Origin: Lepidodermella squamata
Taxonomy: Eukaryota; Gastrotricha
Assembly (NCBI GenBank): GCA_047495785.1
Contig: JBLDXI010000054.1
Span: 2,356,001-2,420,000 of the forward strand
Length of the DNA stretch: 64,000 nt
Direction of reading: 5' to 3'
Shown here: one piece after another, positions 46,401-58,000 of the stretch
Layout: each line of letters begins with the position of its first letter
Position numbering within the stretch: position 1 is the first letter of the stretch
The notes under the pieces: generated by a model
Seen by the model: only the letters and a program-made list of their open reading frames with translations
Databases searched by the model: none
Told to the model about the DNA's origin: nothing
Position numbers and translations under genes: made by a program

Positions 46401-49400
46401 GTGGAGAATTTATTTTCGAAATTTTGATATTTTTTATTGAAATTTGATATATTTTTAGGTTTTGAACTGGACTGAAGCTGATGTAGCTCGATGGGTTCGC
46501 CAACTCGATCAACTCAATCATTTCCATGGCCTTGGAAAGTACGCTAATCTGTTCGAAGCTAACCACATCAGCGGCCGGCGGTTACTGCTGCTATCGAAAA
46601 ACGACTTCCACGCAATGGGAATTACGAGCTTCGGCCACCAGAAGCAATTCTTGGACGAGATTCACTTTTTGAGAATTGCCTCGCAAATGGTCGTCGACTT
46701 CCCGCCGCTGCAAATAACGTCTCAGATCTCGCAGTTGAGCAACAGCAACAATAACGCAACTATTATGAGCACGTCCCTGAACGGGACTGACGCAGTTTTT
46801 CAGGTCGGGGGTGAATCTGAGGGCGATGAGTCATCGCTGAGTAGCCCCAGCACTCCGATACCTGAAATGTCGATTTCAATCGGTATTCCGAACGCCTACA
46901 GCACCATAAACAGCTCAACAACTGGTATTCATACTCCTCTGAGTGTTAACGTATCGAATAGCAACAGCTTTATTGTTATTGAAAACCGCGAGTTTAACGT
47001 GAATTTAGCCGTTGGTATGTACACCTTCCCGACTACTGTGTTGAACGACGCTGGCCAGGTGAATGATTCGTTGGAATATCGCGTGTTTCTCGATGGGCAC
47101 GTTTCCTTCAATCCAACGTCGGTTTCGTCGCCGGATGACGCGATTGCGATTACTGATGTTGATTTGACGCTTGATATTGCTGACATTTTCTCGTCTGTTC
47201 TCGTCATTTTCGACCCGGAACTGCCGTCGGAACGGAAGGTTTACGCTGCGACCGGGGCGAGTGAGTCGAATCCGAATATTCATGAAACTACAGCGCCTTA
47301 TATTGCCAAAGGTGAGTAATCTATTGAAATTCAAAATTATCTATTCAAAATTACCACGAAGCTTCCTTTGAAATTCCGAACTCTCGAAATTTTTCAACAT
47401 TTTCAAAGCAAAGTTATAACAAAATTTTGCATAGTCGCGGTTGTTATTTTTCTTGAATTGAAACTTGGTACAAATCATGTTTTCGGCAGATCTTAAATTT
47501 AGCCTCGAGAAATCAGGGTAAATAAGATTGATCTGGCGAAAAATAACACAGAGAGTATTTTTTATTCTAATATTCGAGGATTCTACTAAATTTTTCGAAC
47601 GTTCGGTAAAAATCCCTATAAATTGTTACGTTTTATGGATAATTGTTATATCAACAAACGGGTTTTCCGCGCTTTCGTCATTTTAATGGCACGTTTGAGC
47701 AAGATGTATAAATAATGGGAAAATATCATCGACGAAGCAATAATGGAAAACAATTAAGAGCATCTTTAACAATAGTTTAGTCATTCAAGATCTTCTATCA
47801 CCTGTACACAAGATGATTACTTAGAAGACAATTTAGTCGGCGAACGGAATGCTCCTTGAAATTTCAATGAGAAAAGAAAAAACGACTAGAAAAGAGTGAG
47901 GCTCAAGGTCTTCTACATCCGATACGACATGTTCCAGAAGTTTAATATTAGCTCGCAGATAGCATAGGATTTTTTTTTATTTTAACAATTGAGTAGAAGA
48001 GATGAAGAGAAAATAAGAAGGAAAAATGACAGGGTTGTACTTGTGCCGCTGGTAGATGCAAGATCCATGGCGATAACAGGCTCATAGTGATTGCCGGTTA
48101 GACGCACGCCCATCGCCAGTCAGCGGTGACACACCGTCCATAGCAGTGAAAGCGCTGTGTTTTTTCCTCGAGCCGTAAACGTTGACCAGGTTGAAGAATA
48201 CCTCAACAGCCTTCGCCATGGAATTAGCAATTCGAAGGAAGCCGAATGAACCAAGTGCCAATTTCTTCTTCGCCTTCTTAAATGATGGTGCCTTCTTCGT
48301 CAGGAGTCGGGAAAGGTCTTTAATCAGATGATTGAGGCAGAGGAACACAAGCTTCATTGATTTGGCCGTCGGATCTGATTGATCGATACATAACCGAGAG
48401 ATACTTTGGCTGATAGTTCGGCAAATTTTGATCAACAATAATCTTCCCACGTCGTAAACAAACATGCGCAACTTCAGAAACTCGGTCCAGTTCTTGTGTA
48501 TGACCTTTAGACGAGAACCGAGATAAGCTCGCAGATAGTTGTTTAATAAACCGTCGCATAAATTCTTTGACGTCGAATAAAGCCAACGCGAGGCAAAAGT
48601 TGCTTTGGTAACAACTTGGAGGCTATCGCTTTCACAGTACTTTACAAAATTCTCGACGCAACTTGCGTGTCATTTTTGAGACCGCCGAGATCGCTGTTCT
48701 TTACATCATTCATGGCTGAAAAATATTAAGAATTAGAAGATATTCAATCGTATTTTAGGCTTCTGCTGATCCAGCGAATTATGATGCATTATCCAGGATG
48801 ATGTAAATAACAAATACCGGTCAAGTCTGGACATTTAGAAGGGCACAGTAATGTTGTCCAAGTATTCAACGGTGTCCTTTTTAAGAATTGAAGTTGTTCA
48901 CGACATTCGATAGTTCAATTTTAGCTTGCGCATATTACTTTTTGATTGGTGCTTTTTTCAATTTTTTTCCCGAGTTTCAGACGGGCGATTTTAGTCTGAT
49001 CTGACCCTTAGCATGATTCACGTTGCCAACTTTCGGGTAAAGCTGATTACTTCGCTTTTCTTCGGCATCCTTCAGAAAAGCTACGTAGTCACCTACTGGC
49101 TGTACATTCCTGGGAACGCAGTAAACTTTAGATCCACGAGCGAGTTTTTTTTGCTACGGATGGCAAACATGGTGGTATCTACAGTACCAGCTTCCATTCC
49201 AGCATCCTCGTAGAAGCCGAACAAATTTGAAGCGATGCCCTTCTTGGTAGTAGATCGATCTTGTTTCGATGTCAATCTGCGCTGTTCTTTGGTCTTGATC
49301 CTCGTTTTTTAATGTTTTTAAATCAGCTAAAAACTGGGAGCGAAAAATTTCACAATTTTCTTCAATTTTTGCTGTTACAATTAGTCCCAGTTCTTGAATA

Positions 49401-51171
49401 TGGCGTACGTAGCATGGACTGATTTAGATGAAAATAGCAACCCTTGAATATGGCATTCGGAATGCACGGAAGACCTGCCGATATAGATCAGTGCTTCTAT
49501 TCGTCGTTAGAACGAAAGCCTCCGGCAAAGATGAGCCCAATTGCGCGTGAATAGTGGATATTTTCATGCAACTTGAAAATCCACAAATGAAGTTTGTTTA
49601 AATTCGAAGCTATTGAACTCCATGGATAGGGTTTCAGCATATTTTTAGTAGATGTTGTTTAGGAGGCGTTTCTATTTCATCGTCTCTTGGTTCTCGAACT
49701 CATTAAGGTTCAAGTAAAACAACTTCGTCATGAGTCAGCAATAACATAAGCAGCCGTTTTTCAGCGGGTGGCAGATCTGCAGGCACGACTGCTTTGCCAT
49801 CAATAGTTCGCAGGAGTGGGGAGGAGTGAATCATTTGTGAAAACGAATTGAACATTTGAAGTAATGTTTCGATAACCCTAACCCTAAACCCTAACCCTTA
49901 CCTTACATCTCACGCCTTGGTCTGTCTTGCAAAATAAAGCCTCCATGAAATTACACATGTGCCACTCCGATTTCCAAACATGAATTTTCTCACAAAGTTC
50001 TCTGAAACTCGGCGCGATTTTTATATATTTCCTATTTTCCAATTTTTCGGAATGAATTTTGATTTCGTATTATTTTTTCTTAGAAACTGCTCCTTCGAAT
50101 TCGCAACAATCATTTTCATTGATCGAAATCGAAATCACTCTCAGACAACCCTACTGCTGCCGAACAAAACCGCCCGCTCGAGATTCGACCGGCGCCTCTT
50201 GTACCTCACCGACCCGGCAGCTATCCCGAACCAACAGCCCTACGAAGCCAATCCCATTCCGCGTGACCGAAGAGCCAGCCAAGGCCGATATCAAACGCGA
50301 ACATTCGCAATCGTTCGACTATATCGGCGTAATTCGAAAACGCTTGCCCGCTAATTTTAACGCGCCAATTACGACATGGGCGGAAAGTGTCACCCAGTTA
50401 TCGACCCGGTCGGTGATCGGCGACGACCCGGGTCTGTTGAATAACGGCGTTCATTTCCAAATCAACTCGCCCGATGACGGGTCAATGTCGCTGTCATCCA
50501 ACTGCACGGCCAGGTCGATTAAACTCGGCCAGCGGGTGTCGGTACCCCACGGCAGCCCGCGGCACCCGAGCATCGCCAGTATAACCAGCCCGGTTAACGA
50601 AAACGACCCGGTTCAATTCTTTTCCGACGCGAGGCGAAATAGTGTTAGCAGTAATTTGGTCTCACCCATCGAAAACCGGCCTAGCACCCCGGCGTCGGCG
50701 TTGATTGGCCAGCAGGTTAAGGCGGCTGGCGAGCAGCACAGCCGGTTCGGCGGGTTATACTCACCCGGGTCGACCGGGTCGCTGACCAACTCGCCGGTTA
50801 AAACCTACGCATCAGTCGCGGCTACGGCAAAGCCCCCGCCGAGTTTGACCGTCACTTACCAAACGACTTTCCACGGCCACCATCCGAACAGTACCCACCA
50901 CCACCACCCGCACCGGCCTAACGGCGGGCATTACCTACGGCATCATGCGAATGGCGAAAATTCGGTATCTCCGGCGTTTCGTCACGCAATTAAAAACACG
51001 CAGCGGCAACATAATAGGACAAACAGCGCGTCGAGCGGTGGAAGTGGCGGTGGTAATGAGCGGCAACAGCACCCAAATGGCCGGCAGTTCTTCAAGCCAG
51101 GGGGCGGAGCTGGCCGCGGCGGGTCAAACCAGGCCAATAATACTACGAATAATAAATCGGAAAAGCAGTGA
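43418..51171 (+). CDS. MAP3K20: ZAK-type MAP kinase kinase kinase (kinase, coiled coil, SAM)
   Basis: Exons: 43418-44335, 44833-45204, 46459-47311, 50084-51171; 1076 residues. The kinase domain has GSGRYGSV (76-83), VAVKK with Lys98, HRDLKSTN with Asp209, DFGSS with Asp227, and APE-type MAPEL, so it should be active. A leucine-zipper/coiled coil (about 360-412) and a SAM domain (about 433-505, WVRQLDQLNHFHGLGKYANL) follow, the ZAK order. The long Ser/Pro/Gly/His-rich tail carries SFDYIGVIRKR. Vertebrate ZAKalpha is about 800 residues, so this one is longer. Known role: sensing stalled or collided ribosomes and activating the JNK and p38 pathways. CCTAG sits 2 bases before the ATG. Introns 2 and 3 hold mobile-element relics. 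Confidence 0.9.
44359..44475 (+). repeat. Intron-borne duplicated segment, copy 1 (ZAK intron 1)
   Basis: About 115 bp just after the exon 1 donor resemble 46319-46440 just before exon 3: TCGAATATCATGAGAAAAAT here, TCGAATATTATGAGAAAAAT there, then GAAATATTCAAAAA, TTAAGGTGG and TTTTCGAA in the same order. Confidence 0.7.
45639..46218 (-). mobile_element. Decayed Helitron (Rep/helicase polyprotein fragment)
   Basis: On the strand opposite ZAK, inside its intron 2, one frame reads ISAEIPDPESHPELH...[27 protein letters not shown]. This is the block before the helicase domain of Helitron proteins (GPCG...NPxxPCM...GKCxKxFPK). The match continues in another frame with SYPPYKRPD and later VTFKEG...NSTAFFKLCRTNDFARQLTY...LPEY, also Helitron-typical. 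The needed frameshift and the missing Rep and helicase ends show a dead fragment. Confidence 0.78.
46319..46440 (+). repeat. Intron-borne duplicated segment, copy 2 (ZAK intron 2)
   Basis: Partner of 44359-44475. It ends just upstream of the acceptor of ZAK exon 3. Confidence 0.7.
48082..49834 (-). pseudogene. Decayed protein-coding relic of unknown origin in ZAK intron 3
   Basis: Several minus-strand frames look protein-like rather than random. One of 43 codons with its own ATG lies at 49834-49703. One spans about 49310-49093 (GFYEDAGMEAGTVDTT, then a frameshift into PVGDYVAFLKDAEEK). A frame of 195 codons with no start lies at 48669-48082, preceded by ATGAATGATG in another frame at about 48712. 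They lie in order on one strand, separated by frameshifts and stops, as in a decaying gene. I do not recognise the protein: no reverse transcriptase, transposase or kinase motif. It may be a mobile element, an old virus-derived insertion or a dead host gene; a multi-exon live gene is less likely but not excluded. Confidence 0.4.
49875..49899. repeat. Interstitial telomere-like repeat (AACCCT)n
   Basis: AACCCT, AACCCT, AAACCCT and AACCCT in a row lie in ZAK intron 3, directly next to the unidentified relic. Confidence 0.85.
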
Positions 51172-52092
51172 TGATAGACAATAAAAAAAATCGATTTTTT
51201 TTCTATGCCGCCTCGTGTCATTTTCTGTCGCCCGGCGTGGTTGGTCTGTATTTTTTGCATTACTATAGTAATATAGCTCAATCTGCCACGTGGCGACAAT
51301 GAGAGAAAAACATACAACAAAGCCTTTATTATTATTTATCTATCGTTTTTCGTTCTATAAAACAACTTAGAAAATGTTTGTATACTCAAAAAATTCCTCC
51401 TTAAACATATGAGACACCATAATATTCCAAAAATTTGAGAATATATTTTAAGGCATTCCACCATACGTTATTGCCCTCGTTTTCTATATAACATTTTGCA
51501 GTTCTACCTCTATGTTTAACATCTTGCGTCGTATTTCGCTGCCTTTTAATGTAGTCTAGTTGTGATTATAGTGACGAGTTACAGGCAATCCTTGACATTC
51601 GAGTTGTTGCTATATATATATTGTTATTACTAAGTGACATTGCGTTCTCATCATTAATGCTGAGGAATTATTTCAAGTCTTGTCATCATTTCTTCCGTTG
51701 AAAAAACAATTGTGTAATTATTATTATTATCATTATTCAAGAAAACTCTGCTAATCGAATGTGAGTTGAGTGAATTGTTCTCTCCCGATGATTATTGATT
51801 TTTCTTGTATTTTTTGTGTGTGCTGATTTAAATGACGACTAACCCGATATTGCTGACCGAAATTCTTGTTATGTTTGAGCGCGTTTCGCATCATTTATTT
51901 CGTGGTTGTTTTTACCTATATATAACATGCTTTAACGAGAAACGTGCGCCGCTGAAATATAGTCAAAAAAATTATAATAGTAATTATATATTAATATGCA
52001 TCTAAAAAAATCCAAAAAATAATTTTACGACGAGAAATGAAAATATTGAAATTAATTTTTTCTTCAATTTTTTTAGGTGGATTTTTTAAATA
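51172..52092 (+). other. ZAK 3' region and FANCD2 upstream region
   Basis: AT-rich, with no gene. A T-rich acceptor-like run ending TTTTTTTAG at about 52074 lies 18 bases before the FANCD2 ATG, a probable trans-splice or 5'-UTR splice site. Confidence 0.5.
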
Positions 52093-55000
52093 ATGTCTAA
52101 AACGCCGGGTTCTGCTGGCAATGTGAATAAGCCGTTTAAAAAGCCGACCATGGTCCAGGATTCACCTGTTATCCCATCGAAAAACACACTTCCTGCAGGT
52201 CGGCGGCCCATAGCACCCCCAGCTAAGGCGCCGTCTGCTCTAGCGAGGCAAGAAATGCCCCCTCCACCAGTTCCTAGCCGAGATGTTGCCTCCCCGTCGC
52301 AAAATCGGTCTGAAAATCAGCCACCTCATCACCAAATCGCTGTATCGAAAAAATCGGATGATAATCAGAAGATTACTAGTCAAAACAACCGAGCGAAAGA
52401 GCGAGAAATCATGCCCCCTCCACCTCCTCCAGCTCAAATTTTGTCGCAGCAAATGACCCCATCAGTCAGACGACGCCAATCCGCTATCAATATCGACGTT
52501 CCACCGCCGATTGGCGCCTGGAAATCGAATACAAAAGTCGGGAAGGCTGTTTTCGAGTGCGGCGTGACGTTGTACCCGGATCGCCAAACTGAATGCGCAG
52601 TCGAGGGCAGTTTATTCCGCCGTGAATTTGCGAAAAAAATCGCGTCTGGCGAAATTTTGGTCGATGAAGTTGTGGCGTTCACGGAAGATTTCATCCAAGA
52701 TCGAACTCAGTTACTTCAAGCGTTAACTCCGTCGATTTTGCTGCGAAATGACGAAGATGGTGACAACGATGCGTCTCACCCGGAACAGCAGCACAGCTTT
52801 TTGCGGTTGTTACTCAGCGTCGAGGCGTTGCAGCAAGATATTTCTGATACTTTGCTGCTGAAATTGATTGATATTGCTGATCCGAATAACAGTACCTACA
52901 ACGCGGCGTTGGTTGGTGTTGATTTGCCGTTCATGATTGTATCTCAGTTCAAATGGCTCGAGCACATTGCGAGGCCGGATAAAATGATTGCCTCATTTCT
53001 CGACGCGATCTCACTAGATGACCGCAAGGTAACTAATTTTCTGCTTTTTTTCTTGTAAATTTTAATGAGAATTTTAACAATGCTTAATATTTTGAAATTA
53101 TTTTGTGAACATGTAAAAAAATATTTCATTTGAAAATATTGGAAAATATTTCTACGGTTCTACTATATTTGCGCAAGCATACCTATCAAGACATTTGAAG
53201 GGAAATTCCGTGAGTGTGTACTAATTTATCGATCCCTGTTGCATACAACAGGTATACAGGCATACAACTGTATAATAGGTAACTGATTGTTGCACAGATT
53301 AAAGTAGATAATCGCCCTAAATGGCATAGTTATTTAGAAAATTCGGCGCGCGTCATATAATTTGTCAGTGATCAGTGCTAAGAGCGATAAAATTCATTCA
53401 TTTCTATCATTTCCATAGAAGTGGAATATGACGACACGGAGAAGACGCAAATAAATCATAGCCGTTATTCACGTGAACAAAAACAAGCTATAAATAGATC
53501 GGAAAAATGCCGATTGGACGGTGATAAAGTGCACATGGAAAAGATGTCGTATAGGCGTATCTTGGTCTAAGTCTACGTTTATTTACACAAGTTCAAAGGT
53601 TATTACACCTTGAAATGATTATCCACACTGTTAACGACCACACTTGGTTTGGAGATAGGCGAGCTATTCACGAACGAAGTGATAAAGATGAGAAAATGAG
53701 CTTCTTATGTTCCATCCCTGATATTTCACATGTTATATCATGTCACATAACCTTTATGTGCCGGCTGCCAACCCTATATCCTTTTAACATGAATAAAGCA
53801 AAAGATAAGAGTGTAAATTCTATACATGAGGACTTTCTGTCTTATTATTCTGACTTATACTTCAGAATACAGAAACTTACAGAAGTGAGCATACTCTCTA
53901 TTCCACCTTCATCTTGTAAACTCATTCAACCCCTCATATAATTGTACATCTCAGTATTGCTTACGCTTAATGCATTGATTTTTACCATAGAAGTTGCGCG
54001 CTTATATAACAAATTTTAGTATTATAAACTACAACGCATAGTTTTCTTTGGGAAATGGATAACGAGACGAGACAACAGTTGGCAGAATTGGAAAGATTAT
54101 TGAAGAGTCAACATGAAAACGAAGAAACCGTCAAAGTTAATGTGATAACGGCTGGTCACACAGGTGTAGGCAAGTCCACGTTAATAAACGCCATATTCGG
54201 CTCCAAAGTAGCTCTTACCTCTGGCTGCAAACCGATGACGCAAGGTATTGAAGAACACGTGCTTGGACCTATGCACTTTTTCGACACGAAAGGGCTGGAG
54301 TTAGCAACCTGCAAAGTAATCAAGGAACAACTGATAACGCACATTCGCAAAAGGAACAGCAGTAAGGATGCCAACGAGCATATGCACATCGCATATTACT
54401 GCATTGATGAGCAAGGATGTCGATTGCAGGATATGGATAAAGATATAATACAGACGATGGTCGATGAAGGGGTAGTAGTAATAATGGTGGTAACAAAGTC
54501 ATTTAGCGATGAGGAGACGGAGCTATCAAAATCATTAGTGAAACATTTCCCCTCTTTGACGTTGGTTCGAGTTAACAGCTTGGACAAGAAAATGAGGGGC
54601 GACTGCATTATTCCACCTTATGGCGTTGACATAGTAGTACAAGAGACGGCAAAATGCATTCCTGAAGCCCAACAGATCGCTTTCGTTGCGGCACAGGTAG
54701 CTTGCGTTAAGAGCAAAAAATTCGCATGTGGACTTATTATCGCTGCATCTTGTACTGCCGCAGGTGCATTTGCTGCCACGCCGATACCGTTTCTGGATTT
54801 GGCTGCAACGCCTCCTGCGATAATGGCAATGTTCGCATCGATGAATGAGGTTTTTGATGTGCAAATGGATGTAAAGTCAAACTTCCAACTATTTAAAGGC
54901 ATTATTTTTAGTTATTTTTCATCCTCAGGGGCGCGGCTTACTGCGTTGCTTGTTGGTGAAGTATTACAACTTATTCCGGGGCTAGGTAGTATTTTGGGGG

Positions 55001-58000
55001 GTGCTATAACAGGTTCAACAGTGTTAGCAACAGTCGCTGTAATTGGCAACAATTACTTGCAGTCTCTTATTGAAACTTACATTGAAAACAACAGGAGTCC
55101 GCCATCTGCAGATGCTGTTATAGCACGCTTTCAACGTCACTGGGAAGACGTAAATAAAGTTAAGAATGAAGGGCAAACATAATTGGAGTGAGTTGAATAC
55201 TAAACTGTATGATTGTGTTGATATTTATGGCTTGCAACTACCTATTCTGTTGTGAACATTGATTTACCTGCATCTGCATTCTCCTCTTCCTTTCGAACAA
55301 AACCACATGATATTGATTTCAGAAAATGATAACCCATATTTGACGATGAATAAAGGGATGAACTATAATTACTTGCGAAGATTAACTGACGCGAAAATTA
55401 ATAAAATAAGAGAAAAATTAGAAATGTTTCTTATCATTTAAAAAAGTTCTTGCTAAAGTGTCTTATCAGTTTCAAAGGTTGCTATACATTTCTATAATAA
55501 TAATATGGATGATCAGTTTTTGTGTGTAAATACTGCAGGGGCGGCGCCCTGGCCAGAATGTGTGTAATTGCTTAGGTCGAAAAGTATTGCAGCCCGCTAA
55601 CCGCTGTAAGCAGTCCATGCATTTCTGATATACCGCACCCTGCAAAATGTCCGGATCTTTCGGCAATATAATGCAACAACAAAATTCGACGAGTCAGCTA
55701 TTTTTTTACTTTTTTGAAATGTTCCGAAAACTTGGTACCTAATTATCGAAAATAATGCAGCATTTACAAATATAAATTAACTGACATTTTTAGAATTATC
55801 CTACAAAAGCGCGGAATATTTAAAATTTAGATTATAATTTTTCAGGTAATCAGTAAAGAGCTTATTTCAGCTCTTCCTGAAATTTTCGGCGACGCCCAGC
55901 ACCCTCAAATCGTGGAAAAATTGCGGCATCTCCTCGACGACCCTAGATCACCCTACCTCGCCGATGTTCTCGATACATTTTCCAACCTAAATCTCGAACC
56001 AGAAATCGTCGAACGGCTTCGATTGAAAACTCTAGACGCCGTCAAGGCAATGCGAGTAGAAAACATCCCAGCCGCCTTAAAATTCGTGCTATCAACTGTC
56101 ACGGCTGAAAACGCGTTCGAGCTCGTTGGGCGGGTTCGAAATCAGTTGGAACATATCGACGATGAAGACTACTGCTCAACGTTTTCAAACGAACAAATTC
56201 AGTCTCTATTCAAGTTGGTCTTTCACGAAATTAAGGCGGCTTTACTGCTGAATAGTTGCCAGCTGAGTAATTGGACGAAAATGTACACGCAACAGCCGCC
56301 GCCTGGTACGCCGGATGAAATCCTGCATGGCACCTACGAAATTCACCCGTTTGATTTTTCAATGCTGGTCATTCTGCACGCGATTTCGTTCCGCAAAAAG
56401 GCGATTGAAACCGTGTTGAAAACGCGTCGCCGAGCTGGCTTGTTGACTGACAAAACGATTCAGCACGCGTTCAAGCGCTACCACGAGGTGATGGGTGAGC
56501 ATTTGCGGTCTGTCGTGGCGATTGCGGATTCGTGCGTTCGCAATACGGACAACACGATTTGCTCGCTTGGCCGGCTGGTCTACACGCAGGCGTTTTGCGA
56601 ATTCGACAACATTTGCGTCCGGCAAGATATTGTTGCCAATTTGGTCACTCACGTGTTCTCATTGCCTATAGGGTAGGTCAAATTTATAATATTTAACTAA
56701 AATGTATCCTCCTTAAAAATTTGAAAGGGAAAATCGTACGCCGGTACCAATTTTCATTTGATTCAATACCTAACCGTTTTATTCGTTATTCAAGTGGTTA
56801 GGGTTAGGGTTGAAGGCTGGGTTTTAAAATTTGGGATTTGGAACTGATTGTTTGGAGATAATTTGGTACTGAATTCAATAATTTTGTAATGATTTCACTA
56901 AATCCCATTGGAAATCCCTCAGCGTCTTATAAAATGTTGAATTACTAGCGACATTTCTCACCTCAGAATACCCCAGAAAATATCGACTGAGTGTAAGAAA
57001 TTTCTTTCTGAAATTTTTCCGATTATTGATTGATACACAAATTCGAAGTTTTCCAGCGCGCATTTTCTAGAATTCGCATTTTTTTCTTTTAAACAATTGA
57101 AAGTGATTTTGTTCCTTTTAATTTATACAAAATATTTCCCTGATATTTTACAAAAATTTATATGACTGATTTTTATTTAAAAAATACATCTAATGAGTGC
57201 TTAACTTTACTTCCCTTTTGAGTAATTTTTTCGCAAATAATGAATCAAGTATATGGGACCATAGAGATCAGATTTAATCTTATCCCCATGTATGGGACAC
57301 AGGTACGGGAAATACTGTAATAATAGTTCAAAAAGAGCTCCGAAGCCTTCAAAACACGCTCGTGTGCTCACTCCGCACGTGAGCATTTGATCGATTTCAT
57401 GAAATCCGAGCATTCTCTATAGTAGCAATATGGTAATGATACTCAGGTTTTTGCCGCTTATAAGAAGATAGATATTCTGTACTTGACGAAACCCCCTTAG
57501 TATTTGAAATGAACCGACCAATTTTACACTGTCTAGTCCATAACGAGAAAAATAACTTGGCATTTAAATGTGTTTAATCAGTTACAAGCATATTTATTTT
57601 AAGAAATTTACGCAAATTTGTAGTTTCTGACGCAAAATCGTGTAGCTGCTGATGCAACACATCATAATTTATTTACACACCGTCCTAGCGTGTAATTTTT
57701 TTCGGTGATTCACAGGGCTCGTAAATAATTTGTTTCTTATCTGCAGGTCCTCAAACTGTGCAATGGATATACTACTGGCTCTATCAGAAGAACGGCCCGA
57801 ATTGCTGGTTTCATTCCGCGTTTTCGTCCGAAACATGCTCGACGTTCTCGATAACTTGCAGCTTACCGATGTCCGAAAACTGTACCGAATTCTGGCAAAT
57901 CTCGCCTTTGCCGATTCAGTGACGCTGTCAAGCAACGAACGCGGCCGATTCAAAGACGACTTGTACATGATAATTCGTAAACAACTCGCATTTACCGGGC

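Noticed and set aside
53615-53941. 108-codon frame with an ATG in FANCD2 intron 1, upstream of the GTPase
   Set aside because: It has no domain, signal peptide or recognisable composition. Its length is possible by chance, so it could not be supported as a gene.
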